A stretch of 6,415 nucleotides of DNA from Spirochaetaceae bacterium (GCA_003170115.1 PMZS01000008.1:1-6415); one strand, 5' to 3'. Positions 1-4,868 are shown, counted from the stretch's first letter. Numbers and translations are program-made. The notes: generated by a model from the letters alone, not told the origin.

Positions 1-26
1 AGCTATAATTGTTGCTACCATTCTTA

Positions 27-56
27 TTGACATTAGTTACCAAGTGTGGTAACTAT
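27..56 (+). promoter_or_regulatory. Promoter and palindromic operator of the toxin-antitoxin operon
   Basis: A perfect -35 hexamer TTGACA lies at 27-32. Seventeen bases later comes a weak -10 candidate, TAACTA (50-55), preceded by an extended -10 TGG at 47-49. Over this spacer and -10 lies a perfect 9-bp inverted repeat, TAGTTACCA (34-42) and TGGTAACTA (47-55), around a 4-base centre. This is the expected geometry for autorepression by the Xre antitoxin encoded downstream, because bound protein would block RNA polymerase. A separate perfect TATAAT at 4-9 could be the -10 of a promoter whose -35 lies outside the window. The promoter elements and the palindrome are seen; repressor binding is inferred. 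Confidence 0.6.
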
Positions 57-63
57 TAAAACG

Positions 64-330
64 ATGGCATTTCGAGTGACCGTCAAAAAGAAAGTTGAGA
101 AGGGCATTCGCGATCTCCCGGATGATGTCCGGCGCAAGTTCCGTGTTCTTGTGAAGGAGCTCGTGCTGCTGGGACCGATTCGAACGAATTGGCCAAACTT
201 CTCGGCACTCGGGAAGATCACATATCATTGCCATCTGAAATATGATTGGGTCGCCTGTTGGCGATGGGAAAAGGAATCGATCGAGATCGAGGTGTACTAT
301 GCTGGTAGCCGTGAAAACGCCCCGTATTAG
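64..330 (+). CDS. RelE/HigB-like toxin of a type II toxin-antitoxin pair
   Basis: This 88-residue basic protein resembles the RelE/ParE superfamily, in particular the toxins annotated as cytotoxic translational repressors. Members act in the cytoplasm, and RelE/HigB relatives cleave mRNA at the ribosome. The N-terminus is a Lys/Arg-rich helical segment (KKKVEKGIRDLPDDVRRKF). The C-terminus has the family's beta-sheet pattern (YHCHL, WVACWRW, IEIEVYYAG) and ends in SRENAPY, comparable to the GSHEN-type tail of HigB proteins. I chose ATG 64 over the in-frame GTG at 46, because GTG 46 lies inside the operator palindrome and upstream of the predicted transcription start. ATG 64 has no Shine-Dalgarno site, and the mRNA could be nearly leaderless. 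The 3' end overlaps the antitoxin by 32 bases. The toxin-antitoxin call is secure; the target is inferred from family. Confidence 0.82.
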   Translation: MAFRVTVKKKVEKGIRDLPDDVRRKFRVLVKELVLLGPIRTNWPNFSALGKITYHCHLKYDWVACWRWEKESIEIEVYYAGSRENAPY

Positions 331-655
331 TGTTCGTGTGACCGGTGTTGGTGCGCAGACCGTGGTTAAGGCGCTGCGCCAGCTCTATGAGGGCGTCGAA
401 GTTTCCCGTGATGATGAGGCTGTGGACATTACTACTACCGCCTGGTGGAAGGAGACGGAGGCGACTTCCCACGCGGGCGATGTGCTTTGGACGTATCGCG
501 ACAATGCTGGCCTCACGCTCGAGAAGCTCGCCGCGTTGAGTGGAATCGCCAAGTCCCATCTCTCCGACATGGAGAACGGGAAGAGGGCCATCGGACTGCG
601 CACGGCAAAGAAGCTTGCTACGGCACTCGGCGTCGACCACCGTCTTTTTCTTTAG
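299..655 (+). CDS. HigA-like Xre-family antitoxin
   Basis: This 118-residue protein is the likely antitoxin of the preceding toxin. Residues from about 60 onward form a canonical Xre/HTH_3 domain: VLWTYRDNAGLTLEKLAALSG, then the recognition helix region KSHLSDMENGKRAIG, then a closing helix ending in LGVDHRLFL. The first 55 residues (RISVRVTG...VVKALRQLYEGVEV...VDITTTAWW) form an alpha/beta region like that of other toxin-first-operon antitoxins and probably contact the toxin. ATG 299 was chosen because GAGGTG lies 4 bases upstream, inside the end of the toxin gene. The overlapping reading frames imply translational coupling. The protein probably binds the palindrome at 34-55, repressing the operon while neutralising the toxin. 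The fold is clear from sequence; pairing and autoregulation are inferred from family and context. Confidence 0.85.
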   Translation: MLVAVKTPRISVRVTGVGAQTVVKALRQLYEGVEVSRDDEAVDITTTAWWKETEATSHAGDVLWTYRDNAGLTLEKLAALSGIAKSHLSDMENGKRAIGLRTAKKLATALGVDHRLFL

Positions 656-679
656 CCAAAGATTACGTAATACGGCCAT

Positions 680-811
680 ATGTCACAGTGGAAACCCCGC
701 TCCGAATCCGTCGAGATGCACTTGCTCGATGTGGGCGTCGAAGAAGAGAAGTCGTATCACGCGGATACCCTTCGCCTCTTGTTGCCGACAACGGAGAGTT
801 GTCAGACATAG
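680..811 (+). CDS. Small ORF of unknown function downstream of the antitoxin (doubtful)
   Basis: A 43-codon ORF runs from ATG 680 to TAG 809-811 in the 162-base gap between the antitoxin and the convergent minus-strand gene. Its product begins MSQWKPRSESVEMHLLDVG and is acidic in the middle (VEEEKSYHAD). Most codons end in G or C, like the neighbouring genes. Against it, no Shine-Dalgarno site precedes the ATG and I do not recognise the sequence. It could be a third member of the toxin-antitoxin operon, a gene remnant, or chance. The gap otherwise holds a 10-bp palindrome ATTACGTAAT (662-671) and a 6-bp inverted repeat GACAAC/GTTGTC (787-792, 798-803). The inverted repeat has no T-run and so is not a convincing terminator. 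Confidence 0.25.
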   Translation: MSQWKPRSESVEMHLLDVGVEEEKSYHADTLRLLLPTTESCQT

Positions 812-817
812 CCTCTT

Positions 818-1030
818 TCACTCTTGAGGGGAGCTCTTGCCCTGCGCAGCCGCTTTGATACGTGCGGCTCGCTCCGCCTGGAGGGCCTTGTCGATCAGCT
901 TGAGCGCGTCTCTGAGTCCTGCCGCGTGTCCTAGGTTGAAAGATCGCGCTTCAGCGTCGATCGCCTTCGATCCTGCCTGGGCAGACTCTAACAGTTTGCC
1001 GAGCTCCTCGCGGATCTGGTCGAGAGTCAT
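818..1030 (-). CDS. Small helical hypothetical protein (70 aa)
   Basis: This is the last gene of the minus-strand run. The 70-residue product starts MTLDQIREELGKLLESAQAG and is rich in Ala, Lys, Arg and Glu, with heptad-like leucine spacing in DQIREELGKLLESA and GLRDALKLIDKALQAERAARIKAAA. It is therefore probably a soluble, all-helical, possibly coiled-coil protein, with no signal peptide or membrane segment. I chose ATG 1030 because GAGGG lies just upstream (CGAGGGACCGA). The frame stays open further upstream but would overlap the preceding gene heavily. It begins 20 bases after the stop of the Rap1a-like gene and is probably co-transcribed with it. I do not recognise a family. If the upstream gene is an immunity-like protein, this may be an accessory cytoplasmic partner, but nothing in the sequence shows that. 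Confidence 0.6.
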   Translation of the reverse strand: MTLDQIREELGKLLESAQAGSKAIDAEARSFNLGHAAGLRDALKLIDKALQAERAARIKAAAQGKSSPQE

Positions 1031-1050
1031 TCGGTCCCTCGCCTTGCCTA

Positions 1051-1419
1051 CTACTGGTAGGGTGCGGCCACCTTCCCCGGCCACACGGCATACAGTGCGA
1101 AATAGACTAACCCCTGTGCGCCGAGGTTCCATTTCTCCGGGTGGTCATCCAGATACTTCCCGACAACTGCCCACGTTTGCTCATCCGTGGTGCCTTTCAA
1201 GTTGAGCCAGCCTGCGTCCCACATGACTATACTCGCACCCGTTACATAGCCGGAGTACGCAAATGCTTTTAATTTGTCTGCCTGTGTCCCTGTATTACTC
1301 TGTGTGCGTTGAGATGCATCCCATATATCATGTAACCATTGCCCTGTCTCGGGAGTATTCTGCGCCCACGCCGCCGCGCCGAGCAGAATGAGAACCAACA
1401 GAACAAGTGACTTTTTCAT
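1051..1419 (-). CDS. Exported Rap1a/Tai-like (immunity-type) protein
   Basis: This 122-residue protein opens with a clear Sec signal peptide (MKKSLVLLVLILLGAAAWA, probable cleavage after residue 19) and is therefore probably periplasmic. The mature part follows the layout I associate with the Rap1a/Tai family: a helix ending in AYSGYVTGASIVMWD (residues 54-68), then a WAVVGKYLDDHPEKWNLGAQGLVYFALYAVWPG segment (83-115) that matches the family's vxkYLxxhPexxxxxAxxLvxxALxxafP pattern. Rap1a and Tai proteins protect against type VI secretion amidase effectors. Unlike the members I know, this one has no cysteine, so it cannot form the usual disulfides. Start support is good: GGGAGAGG lies upstream of ATG 1419, 18 bases after the ankyrin gene stop. 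No amidase or secretion gene is visible nearby, so an immunity role is only a family-based suggestion. Confidence 0.65.
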   Translation of the reverse strand: MKKSLVLLVLILLGAAAWAQNTPETGQWLHDIWDASQRTQSNTGTQADKLKAFAYSGYVTGASIVMWDAGWLNLKGTTDEQTWAVVGKYLDDHPEKWNLGAQGLVYFALYAVWPGKVAAPYQ

Positions 1420-1437
1420 CTCAGCCTCTCCCTTCGC

Positions 1438-1920
1438 TTAATACAGCGCTTCGTTGAGCTTCCAGTGGGCGTCCGTGCCATTCAACTTATCGTTGTCCTT
1501 CGCACAGTCGAATGCTGTCTTCCCGTCGTTGTTCTTTATCTTCGCGTCAGCGCCAGCCCGAAGAAGCATCACTATCACGTCGGGGTTCGTGTTCTTCTGG
1601 GCGGCCAGGATTAGTGCGGTCTCGCCGCGCGCATTCCGCGCCCTGATATCCGCCCCGGCCTTCAGAAGCGCAGTGACTACAGCAGGGTTCGAGTTCATCC
1701 AAGCGGCATGCAGCAGCGCGGTCATCCCGGACGAATCCCGGGCCTTGATGTCCGCACCAGCCTTCAGGAGCGTGGTAATCACCACAGGATTAGGGTTTGT
1801 TTCGGCGGCGTACATGAGCACGGTCAGGCCGTTCGCGTCCCGAGCATTGATATCTGCACCAGCCTTCAGAAGCGTGGTAATCACGTCCTGATTGTTATCC
1901 CGGGCGGCGGCCATAAGCAC
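1438..1920 (-). pseudogene. Ankyrin-repeat protein, C-terminal part after a frameshift
   Basis: This is the continuation, in a second frame, of the exported ankyrin protein that starts at 2726. It carries about four and a half further repeats. They begin at VLMAAARDNNQDVITTLLK, pass through the repeats starting DANGLTVLM, DSSGMTALLH and NARGETALIL, and end in a diverged capping repeat (NNDGKTAFDCAKDND...HWKLNEALY) with stop TAA at 1438. No Shine-Dalgarno site supports an independent start here, and the repeat register continues exactly from the upstream part, so this is one gene. The break is one lost base at about 1920/1921: reading ACG-GTG where the sequence has ACGTG restores DTVLMAAA without disturbing the repeat. 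The repaired protein would be about 429 residues with 11-12 repeats. The lost base lies in a two-base run, so a base-calling error is as likely as a real mutation. Confidence 0.75.
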
Positions 1921-2485
1921 GTATCGCCGCTCGTGGCCCGTGCCTTGATGTCTGCACCAGCCTTCAGGAGCGTGGTAGTCACTGAGGGGTTTGCGTTGCC
2001 GGTGGCGGCCATCAGTGCCGTCCATCCGTCCTCGGCCTGAGCATTAACCTCTGCGCCGGCCTTCAGGAGCGCGGTGATCACCTCGGGGACCTCGGGGTTC
2101 TGATTGGTGCCGGCAGCAAGCATCAGCGCAGTCAGGCCGTCATCTGCCTGGGCGTTTACGTCGGCACCGGCCTTAAAGAGCGTGGTGATCACCTCGGGGT
2201 TCTGATTGGTGCCGGCAGCATATATCAGCGCGGTAAATCCATACTTGTTCTGAGCTGTGAGGTCTGCGCCGGCGTTCAAGAGCGTAGTGATCACCTCAGG
2301 GTTCTGATTGTCCCTCGCTGCGTACATCAGCGCTGTTCTGCCATCATCCTGTGCTGTTTGAACGTCAGCGCCAAGAGCAAGCAGTTTGGTCACTACAGCG
2401 ATCGTGTTGTGCCATGCTGCAAACATCAACGGCGTGCGCCCCCCGGGTCCACTTTCGTTTACATCTGCACCAGCTTTCACCAAGA
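1550..2485 (-). repeat. Tandem ~102-bp repeats encoding the ankyrin units
   Basis: A conserved core resembling GCACCAGCCTTCAGGAGCG (plus-strand sense) recurs with first bases at 1550, 1652, 1754, 1856, 1954, 2053, 2164, 2266, 2368 and 2467. The spacings are 102, 102, 102, 98, 99, 111, 102, 102 and 99. Nearly all are multiples of three, as expected for protein repeats. The 98 marks the single-base loss near 1920, and the 111 contains a 9-bp duplication at 2081-2097. The nucleotide similarity between units suggests expansion by duplication, and these units could also confuse short-read assembly. Confidence 0.8.
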
Positions 2486-2726
2486 CATCGAGGACCTCCG
2501 GGCTGGGATTCGCATAAGCGACAAGAAAAATGGGAGATACCTGAATGACAGTCGATGGATCAAGCTCAAGGGGGCTAACGGCGTTAATGTCTATCCCTCC
2601 CTTGCCGATGGCAGCCTGCACGCTCTGCGGCGTTCCCGTCTTTACAAGCTCGAAGAAGTTTTCTGTCTGTGCCCATGTCGCCGCGCCGCCCTGAATAAGA
2701 ACCATCAGCACGAGTAACTTTTTCAA
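1881..2726 (-). CDS. Exported ankyrin-repeat protein, N-terminal part
   Basis: The start is TTG 2726, chosen over an ATG 42 bases upstream because a full AGGAGG lies 8 bases before it and because the frame then opens directly with a signal peptide, KKLLVLMVLIQGGAATWA, predicted to be cleaved before Gln20. After the signal come a diverged first unit (TENFFELVKTGTPQSVQAAI) and six or seven ankyrin repeats of 33-37 residues. A typical one reads GxTALMYAARDNQNPEVIT-TLLNAGAD. The inner loop carries an extra NPE-type insertion, so most units are 34 residues rather than the classical 33. Ankyrin repeats bind other proteins. With a Sec signal this one would act in the periplasm or outside the cell, and the partner is unknown. 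This frame leaves the repeat at about 1920 and stops at 1881. The Rap1a-like gene follows and has nearly the same leader. Confidence 0.85.
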   Translation of the reverse strand: MKKLLVLMVLIQGGAATWAQTENFFELVKTGTPQSVQAAIGKGGIDINAVSPLELDPSTVIQVSPIFLVAYANPSPEVLDVLVKAGADVNESGPGGRTPLMFAAWHNTIAVVTKLLALGADVQTAQDDGRTALMYAARDNQNPEVITTLLNAGADLTAQNKYGFTALIYAAGTNQNPEVITTLFKAGADVNAQADDGLTALMLAAGTNQNPEVPEVITALLKAGAEVNAQAEDGWTALMAATGNANPSVTTTLLKAGADIKARATSGDTCLWPPPGITIRT

Positions 2727-2819
2727 CGGTGAACCCTCCTGCTTCCGAATCGCACATAGTACGGGCATTTGTCACACACTGGAATCTTGCACAAGTGCGA
2801 AACTGTTCTACGAGGTTTC

Positions 2820-3476
2820 TCACCTGCCGAAGTATGTAACCACTCCGCCTATACCTAACATCACGCGCGTGCTCTCCAGCGCCTCGAACATCTTTTTGGG
2901 CGTGTCGAACTCCATTGAGATAACTTCTGCGGCCACACGTTCAGCCTCTCTGACAGTCTCCGGATATCGAGATGCGAACCACGTCGAAAAGTCGCTGCTA
3001 CCAGGGGTATCGCCGTTGACGTGACAGTCAAGAATGAAACCAAGATAGTTGGCTACCCAGAAAGCCTTTCCTGCCCCCGATACTGGTGCCGGCGTCGATT
3101 TCAGCTGCTCCCTGGCATCACGGATCTCTCTTTCGCGATTCGGTGTCGTGTCGAATCCGTGCTTGGCGAGCGACGAATCAACCAGAGGATCGTGTAGGTC
3201 CGAGTTCAACGCATTGATCGTCTCGTCGTTGATCGAGGCCTCAATTGCCGGGAATCCCTGTATTCGAGAGAGCACGATGTGTCCCAACTCATGAGCAACG
3301 TCAACTGCATCTTCCACGGTACAGACAGGTTTGCGCAGATAAATTCTCCTGTTCAGCACCGAGGCACCCGCGATAATACCCCGGGGCAAGTCTGTTTTAT
3401 GAACCACTAGCAGATCGCCCAACTGAGGGCGGATCTCATGATAGTACTTGATGAATGGCTCCGATTCCTTAAGCAA
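2820..3476 (-). CDS. HELGH zincin-type metalloprotease-like protein
   Basis: The 218-residue product contains the zincin motif HELGH at residues 62-66 within EDAVDVAHELGHIVLSRI. The histidines would bind zinc and Glu63 would be the catalytic base. After it come IEASINDETINAL, DPLVDSSLAKHGFD and a long helical C-terminal half. The ExxAxxF pattern of ImmA/IrrE peptidases is not obvious; Glu79 or Glu85 could be the third ligand. No signal peptide is seen, so it should be cytoplasmic. The only standard start is TTG 3476, which has a poor Shine-Dalgarno site directly against it. The frame upstream (IETRLEEGKVFERL) looks coding and runs back to the UAG that ends the RHH gene in the same frame. True initiation may therefore be at ATA 3515, behind AGGTAGGGGG, or the two genes may once have been fused. 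A repressor-cleaving role with the RHH partner is inferred. Confidence 0.72.
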   Translation of the reverse strand: MLKESEPFIKYYHEIRPQLGDLLVVHKTDLPRGIIAGASVLNRRIYLRKPVCTVEDAVDVAHELGHIVLSRIQGFPAIEASINDETINALNSDLHDPLVDSSLAKHGFDTTPNREREIRDAREQLKSTPAPVSGAGKAFWVANYLGFILDCHVNGDTPGSSDFSTWFASRYPETVREAERVAAEVISMEFDTPKKMFEALESTRVMLGIGGVVTYFGR

Positions 3477-3524
3477 CCTTTCAAAGACTTTGCCTTCTTC
3501 AAGTCGTGTTTCTATTGCGGCCCC

Positions 3525-3662
3525 CTACCTTAGCCCCGCCCCCTGCCGCCGGAGGAACTCCTTGACCGCCTTTCGAATGAGAGCGCTCACATTCGAGCCT
3601 TCTGCCTCTGCTATGGTCTCCAAAGCGCGGAGATCGGGGTCGGGGATTCTGACCTTTACCAC
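3525..3662 (-). CDS. Small ribbon-helix-helix (CopG/Arc-type) DNA-binding protein
   Basis: This 45-residue protein starts at GTG 3662, with AAGGA five bases upstream. Its parts match the minimal RHH fold. A beta strand VVKVRIP (1-7) would pair in a dimer and contact DNA. Helix A is DPDLRALETIAEAEG (8-22). The turn is SN, and helix B is VSALIRKAVKEFLRRQG (25-41). Such dimers bind repeated short operators and act as plasmid copy-number, partition or antitoxin regulators. It overlaps the end of the 42-aa ORF by seven bases, follows the ParA gene, and precedes a zincin in the same frame, separated only by UAG 3527-3525. Five phased GTGG elements lie immediately upstream, partly inside its ribosome-binding region, and could be its operators. 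The fold assignment is strong for such a short sequence; the role is inferred. Confidence 0.75.
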   Translation of the reverse strand: MVKVRIPDPDLRALETIAEAEGSNVSALIRKAVKEFLRRQGAGLR

Positions 3663-3784
3663 TGTGGTCCTTTGTGGCCTGTTTGTGGTCCTTCGTGGTC
3701 TTTTGTGGGCTCTTTTGCGAATCCACGGTCAACCATTTCCTGAGATATGGCGTCCTGGAGTTTCTTTCTCCGCGGTGCTGGCAT
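3656..3784 (-). CDS. Small ORF coupled to ParA by a TAATG overlap
   Basis: This 42-residue ORF has ATG 3784-3782 sharing a base with the ParA stop TAA 3786-3784. That is a stop-start arrangement typical of translational coupling, so it needs no separate Shine-Dalgarno site. The first 25 residues (MPAPRRKKLQDAISQEMVDRG) look like a basic N-terminus followed by an amphipathic helix. The tail (EPTKDHEGPQTGHKGPQW) is simply the translation of the short CCAC(A/G)AAGGA-like tandem repeat and may be a later extension. It ends seven bases inside the RHH gene. I recognise no family. The position between ParA and an RHH protein is where a partition or regulatory adaptor could sit, but a chance ORF cannot be excluded. 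Confidence 0.4.
   Translation of the reverse strand: MPAPRRKKLQDAISQEMVDRGFAKEPTKDHEGPQTGHKGPQW
3664..3708 (-). repeat. Five phased GTGG/CCAC elements upstream of the RHH gene
   Basis: On the plus strand GTGG occurs at 3664, 3674, 3685, 3695 and 3705, that is at 10, 11, 10 and 10 bp spacing, one DNA helical turn each. In coding sense the units read CCACAAAAGA, CCACGAAGGA, CCACAAACAGG, CCACAAAGGA, CCACAGTGG. The fourth unit supplies the Shine-Dalgarno site of the RHH gene. The array could be an operator or partition site for that protein, or a dispersed low-complexity repeat of the CCACAAAGGA kind found in some bacterial genomes. Confidence 0.6.
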
Positions 3785-4116
3785 TATGCAATTGCCTCCG
3801 CCAGAGCTCGAAACTCCGCTGCCGCCCTGCCCTCTGGCTCATGCTCCGCGATTGCAAGATGAAGGGTCGGGGTCTCCGCGACGCGCACGGAGTTGTGCAC
3901 GTCGAATAGTGTGTACGCTATGACCTCCAGTCTCTTCCGATAACCATCATGCAAGGTCGTGTGCCCGATCATGTTGACCACTAAGCGCGAGCTCGCGGGG
4001 TTGACCCGGTACTCGGCCCGCAGCCGCTCGATCTCGGCCTTGAATACCTCGATGCCGTCGAATGAAAAGTACTCCGCCTTGACCACGCCGATGATTTCGT
4101 CGACCTGGGCGAGCAC
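3784..4116 (-). pseudogene. ParA-family ATPase, C-terminal part after two frameshifts
   Basis: This is the third-frame continuation of the ATPase that begins at 4521. The frame is already coding at about 4140 (GISSLERSVLAQVDEIIGVV). From there it reads EYFSFDGIEVFKAEIERLRAEYR, then RLVVNMIG, and ends with a helical tail EFRALAEAIA and stop TAA 3786-3784. This matches the C-terminal half of ParA proteins: the region after Walker B, the helix of the nucleotide sandwich, and the strand before the last helices. The start of this frame, GTG 4116, has no ribosome-binding site, so it is not an independent gene. The repaired protein is 245 residues, within the normal range for small ParA proteins, and has no N-terminal helix-turn-helix extension. 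The stop overlaps the start of the next ORF. Confidence 0.75.
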
Positions 4117-4152
4117 AGAGCGTTCAAGCGAGCTAATACCAGGGGGGATAGG

Positions 4153-4521
4153 TCAAATACCACGTAGGTGTACCCCAGGGCCTCCAGATCGCGCACCAAC
4201 CAGGGCACTAAAAGCGCGGTCAAACTGCACGGGTGAGCTCTCTGCCCACCGTTTCAGGTCCCCTTCGATTGCGATCGTAGGGAGCACGTTCAGGCCGGGC
4301 CGCACCTGGGCGATCGCCGCGGCCAGCTTCGCCCTGCCTTGGAGCACGTCGGACAGGTCAAACTCGATCGGCACCGTGACATACCAAGACGTCAGATTCG
4401 CTTGCAGGTCACAGTCTACAAGTAGGGTCCTCCCGCGCTTCGAGAGCTCGAATCCGACGTTGCCTGCCGTGGTCGTCTTGCCGCTACCGCCCTTCTCGAT
4501 GTGAATCCCGATCTTTCTCAC
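4153..4521 (-). pseudogene. ParA-family ATPase, N-terminal part with deviant Walker A motif
   Basis: From GTG 4521, with AGGGGG upstream, the product begins MRKIGIHIEKGGSGKTT. This is a deviant Walker A with signature Lys10 and catalytic Lys15. It continues to LLVDCDLQANLTSW (Asp36 and Asp38, the A-prime motif). ParA ATPases bind DNA nonspecifically and move plasmids, chromosomes or protein clusters in an ATP-dependent way. The sequence leaves frame at a TTTT run (4210-4213). The next frame (about 4214-4149) encodes VPWLVRDLEALGYTYVVFDLSP with the Walker B Asp. A second slip at six C's (4142-4147) leads into the C-terminal part at 4140. Shortening the first run by one base and lengthening the second by one restores a full ParA including DLSPPGISSLE. 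The start overlaps the zincin stop (GTGA). With no clear genetic decay, miscalled homopolymers are likely. Confidence 0.82.
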
Positions 4522-4868
4522 GTTCCCCCTTTCTCATGCCAACGGCGGACTCTACGGGCTTCTTCCCCAAGGCCGAATCCTTCGCAGAAGGCGACCATGA
4601 AATCATCGGCCCGGCTCTCAAAACCCGGCAGGTCCCGATCTTTATCGAAATGGTGCCCCAACTCGTGAGTAACTGTGATAAGTCCGGTCAATGCGCCATG
4701 ATAAGTCCGCTCCACTCGGATCAGCTTTTCCGCTTGAGAGTAAAGTCCTTCGAGGCATTGGCCCGGGATACCTTCCAAATGCGTGTACAGCACGCTCAGG
4801 TCCTCTTTCTTAAGGAGCTCACGGATCTTATCGCTCATGAGCGACTCAGAACTGATTTCGGTGGCCAT
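4518..4868 (-). CDS. ImmA/IrrE-like zincin metalloprotease (short)
   Basis: This 116-residue protein carries HELGHH at residues 68-73 followed by ESRADDFMVAF (84-94). This HExxH...ExxAxxF arrangement supplies two histidines and Glu84 as zinc ligands, as in ImmA/IrrE (DUF955-type) peptidases. Those enzymes act in the cytoplasm and cleave specific repressors, for example to induce integrative elements or stress genes. The N-terminal 60 residues are helical (LMSDKIRELLKKEDLSVLYTHLEG) and shorter than in many relatives, which often reach 150 or more. ATG 4868 has GGGGAGGG directly upstream. The stop overlaps the ParA start (GTGA), indicating coupled expression. A 118-base gap precedes it, longer than other gaps in the run, and may hold a promoter, though I saw no good hexamers. 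The target may be one of the nearby RHH proteins; that is inference. Confidence 0.8.
   Translation of the reverse strand: MATEISSESLMSDKIRELLKKEDLSVLYTHLEGIPGQCLEGLYSQAEKLIRVERTYHGALTGLITVTHELGHHFDKDRDLPGFESRADDFMVAFCEGFGLGEEARRVRRWHEKGGT

Noticed and set aside
46..63. GTG 46 as start of the toxin
   Set aside because: It lies within the operator palindrome, upstream of the predicted transcription start, with no ribosome-binding site. ATG 64 gives a normal family N-terminus.
787..803. GACAAC/GTTGTC inverted repeat as a bidirectional terminator
   Set aside because: The stem is only six bases and no T-run follows on either strand.
445..858. Plus-strand 137-codon frame crossing the antitoxin end
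   Set aside because: It overlaps the antitoxin in another frame and has an Arg-rich low-quality product. The antitoxin HTH explains the first half.
1454..2040. Plus-strand open frames opposite the ankyrin gene
   Set aside because: They are antisense shadows of the repeats (SAPAFRSVVIT repeated once per ankyrin unit) without a ribosome-binding site.
1550..2485. CRISPR array or other spaced repeat
   Set aside because: The ~102-bp periodicity is accounted for by ankyrin coding units. Similarity runs through the whole unit and no short repeats with unique spacers exist.
3499..3732. 77-codon minus-strand frame over the RHH gene (MTVDSQKSPQKTTKDHKQ...)
   Set aside because: It reads the short tandem repeat as TKDHKQATKDH and then a low-complexity Arg/Gly/Pro tail. 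The overlapping frame encodes a clear ribbon-helix-helix protein with a proper ribosome-binding site.
3959..4504. Long plus-strand frame opposite ParA (181 codons)
   Set aside because: It is antisense to the reconstructed ParA, rich in Ser/Arg/Pro with no recognisable motif, while the minus strand encodes Walker A and the rest of a ParA.
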